The notes under the pieces: generated by a model
What the model saw: only the letters and a program-made list of their open reading frames with translations
Told to the model about the DNA's origin: nothing
Databases searched by the model: none
NCBI GenBank assembly: GCA_007130675.1
Contig: SLSB01000405.1
Coordinates: 1-7,139 of the forward strand
DNA length: 7,139 nucleotides
From: Candidatus Hydrogenedentota bacterium
Lineage (GTDB): Bacteria > Hydrogenedentota > Hydrogenedentia > Hydrogenedentales > SLHB01
Direction of reading: 5' to 3'
Made by a program: the position numbers and the translations under genes
Shown: piece by piece, positions 6,787-7,139 of the stretch
Numbering within the stretch: the stretch's first letter is position 1
Layout: each line of letters begins with the position of its first letter

Positions 6787-7101
6787 CGCCGTGGCGCGGA
6801 TTTCCCGGCCGCGTCACGCTGTCGACCGTGAGGTATCCCTTCGGGCAGCGCAGGTAAGGCAGTCGTTCTTTACCGCTTTCTTCCGGCAGGGCCGCGGCGG
6901 TCTGCTTCCCCAATAGGCACCGGCGGAAAGTTTACCACGACGGGAGGCGTGTAACTGATATCCTCGGGGCGGTGGGGCAGGCCGCTTTCGGGCCACGCAT
7001 CGAATTTCAGAAACGCGACGGACCCGTCCATCCACAGCACATTGCCGCCGCCGGGGACATGGTTGGTCATGCTCACTCCGCCGTGGCGCGGATTCGGCCG
7101 C
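6787..7101. repeat. Direct repeat pair at 6787-6812 and 7079-7101
   Basis: The 16 bases CGCCGTGGCGCGGATT occur at 6787-6802 and 7079-7094, each followed by CGGCCGC (6806-6812 and 7095-7101). The left copy has three extra bases (TCC) in between. The right copy lies inside the prepilin-like gene, where the minus strand reads RPNPRHGG; the left copy is non-coding but would read RPGNPRHGE in another frame. This may be a trace of a duplicated 3' gene end, or chance in GC-rich DNA. Confidence 0.4.
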
Positions 7102-7139
7102 ATGCCGGGGTTGGCCTCGGCGCCGCCCAGATGTTCGAA
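6870..7139 (-). CDS. C-terminal end of a prepilin-type H-X9-DG protein (DUF1559-like; 5' part beyond window edge)
   Basis: The frame is open from the right edge to the stop at 6870-6872 and gives the last 89 residues. The segment NHVPGGGNVLWMDGSVAFLKF matches the C-terminal motif of prepilin-like proteins with an N-terminal cleavage/methylation signal, which are very numerous in planctomycete-type bacteria (to be cut: NHVPGGGNVLWMDG is the key part). Counting gives ten residues between His and Asp-Gly rather than nine, a variant of the H-X9-DG pattern. Before it stands NPRHGG, and after it comes a Pro/Arg-rich tail ending RKR. The N-terminal methylation motif and hydrophobic helix that would confirm the assignment lie outside the window. 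An internal ATG at 7103 is not the true start, because the coding frame continues upstream to the edge. It converges on the oxidoreductase gene, and the 109-nt gap 6761-6869 has no strong terminator. Its role in these bacteria is largely unknown; relatives are thought to be surface or secretion-related pseudopilins. Confidence 0.75.
   Translation of the reverse strand, partial: FEHLGGAEANPGMRPNPRHGGVSMTNHVPGGGNVLWMDGSVAFLKFDAWPESGLPHRPEDISYTPPVVVNFPPVPIGEADRRGPAGRKR

Noticed and set aside
6760..6792. Possible bidirectional terminator after the oxidoreductase
   Set aside because: ACGGCG and CGCCGT can pair around a 21-nt loop with a small inner GGC/GCC pair, but the loop is long and no T-run follows on either strand.
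5372..6913. A 513-codon open frame on the minus strand
   Set aside because: It is antisense to the oxidoreductase and overlaps the end of the lactonase and of the prepilin-like gene. The product shows no recognisable fold, while the plus strand has complete family motifs.

Overview
The window looks like a chromosomal piece of a GC-rich, Gram-negative bacterium of the Planctomycetota / Lentisphaerota / Verrucomicrobiota / Hydrogenedentota type. The clues are a Tat-exported Gfo/Idh/MocA oxidoreductase next to a secreted SMP-30-type lactonase, a prepilin-like protein ending in an H-X9-DG-like motif, and a hairpin-rich interspersed repeat. Candidatus Hydrogenedentota is my best guess, but this is inference from gene style, with no database search behind it.

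Layout: positions 1-2200 (minus strand) hold most of a soluble hybrid sensor histidine kinase with three PAS domains, cut by the left edge inside its receiver domain. After a 180-nt gap, 2381-3799 (minus) encodes a MelB-like GPH-family sugar:cation symporter with a good promoter and ribosome-binding site. From 3800 to 4506 there is no gene. This divergent intergenic region carries the symporter promoter, a 258-bp element built as two inverted copies of a three-hairpin unit (3938-4195), further hairpins (4221-4310), and a probable extended -10 promoter reading rightward. Positions 4507-5406 (plus) encode a secreted SMP-30/gluconolactonase-family protein. After 61 nt, 5468-6760 (plus) encodes a Tat-exported Gfo/Idh/MocA oxidoreductase, probably in the same operon. 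At the right edge (6870-7139, minus) is the C-terminal end of a prepilin-type H-X9-DG protein, convergent with the oxidoreductase.

A plausible joint role is sugar handling in the cell envelope. The exported oxidoreductase could oxidise or otherwise modify a sugar, the exported lactonase could open a sugar lactone, and the symporter could import a sugar or uronate. The PAS kinase downstream of the symporter may sense a related cue. The substrate cannot be read from the sequence. The most unusual piece of DNA is the inverted, hairpin-built element between the divergent promoters. It resembles REP/BIME or RayT-type non-autonomous elements and contains no transposase.
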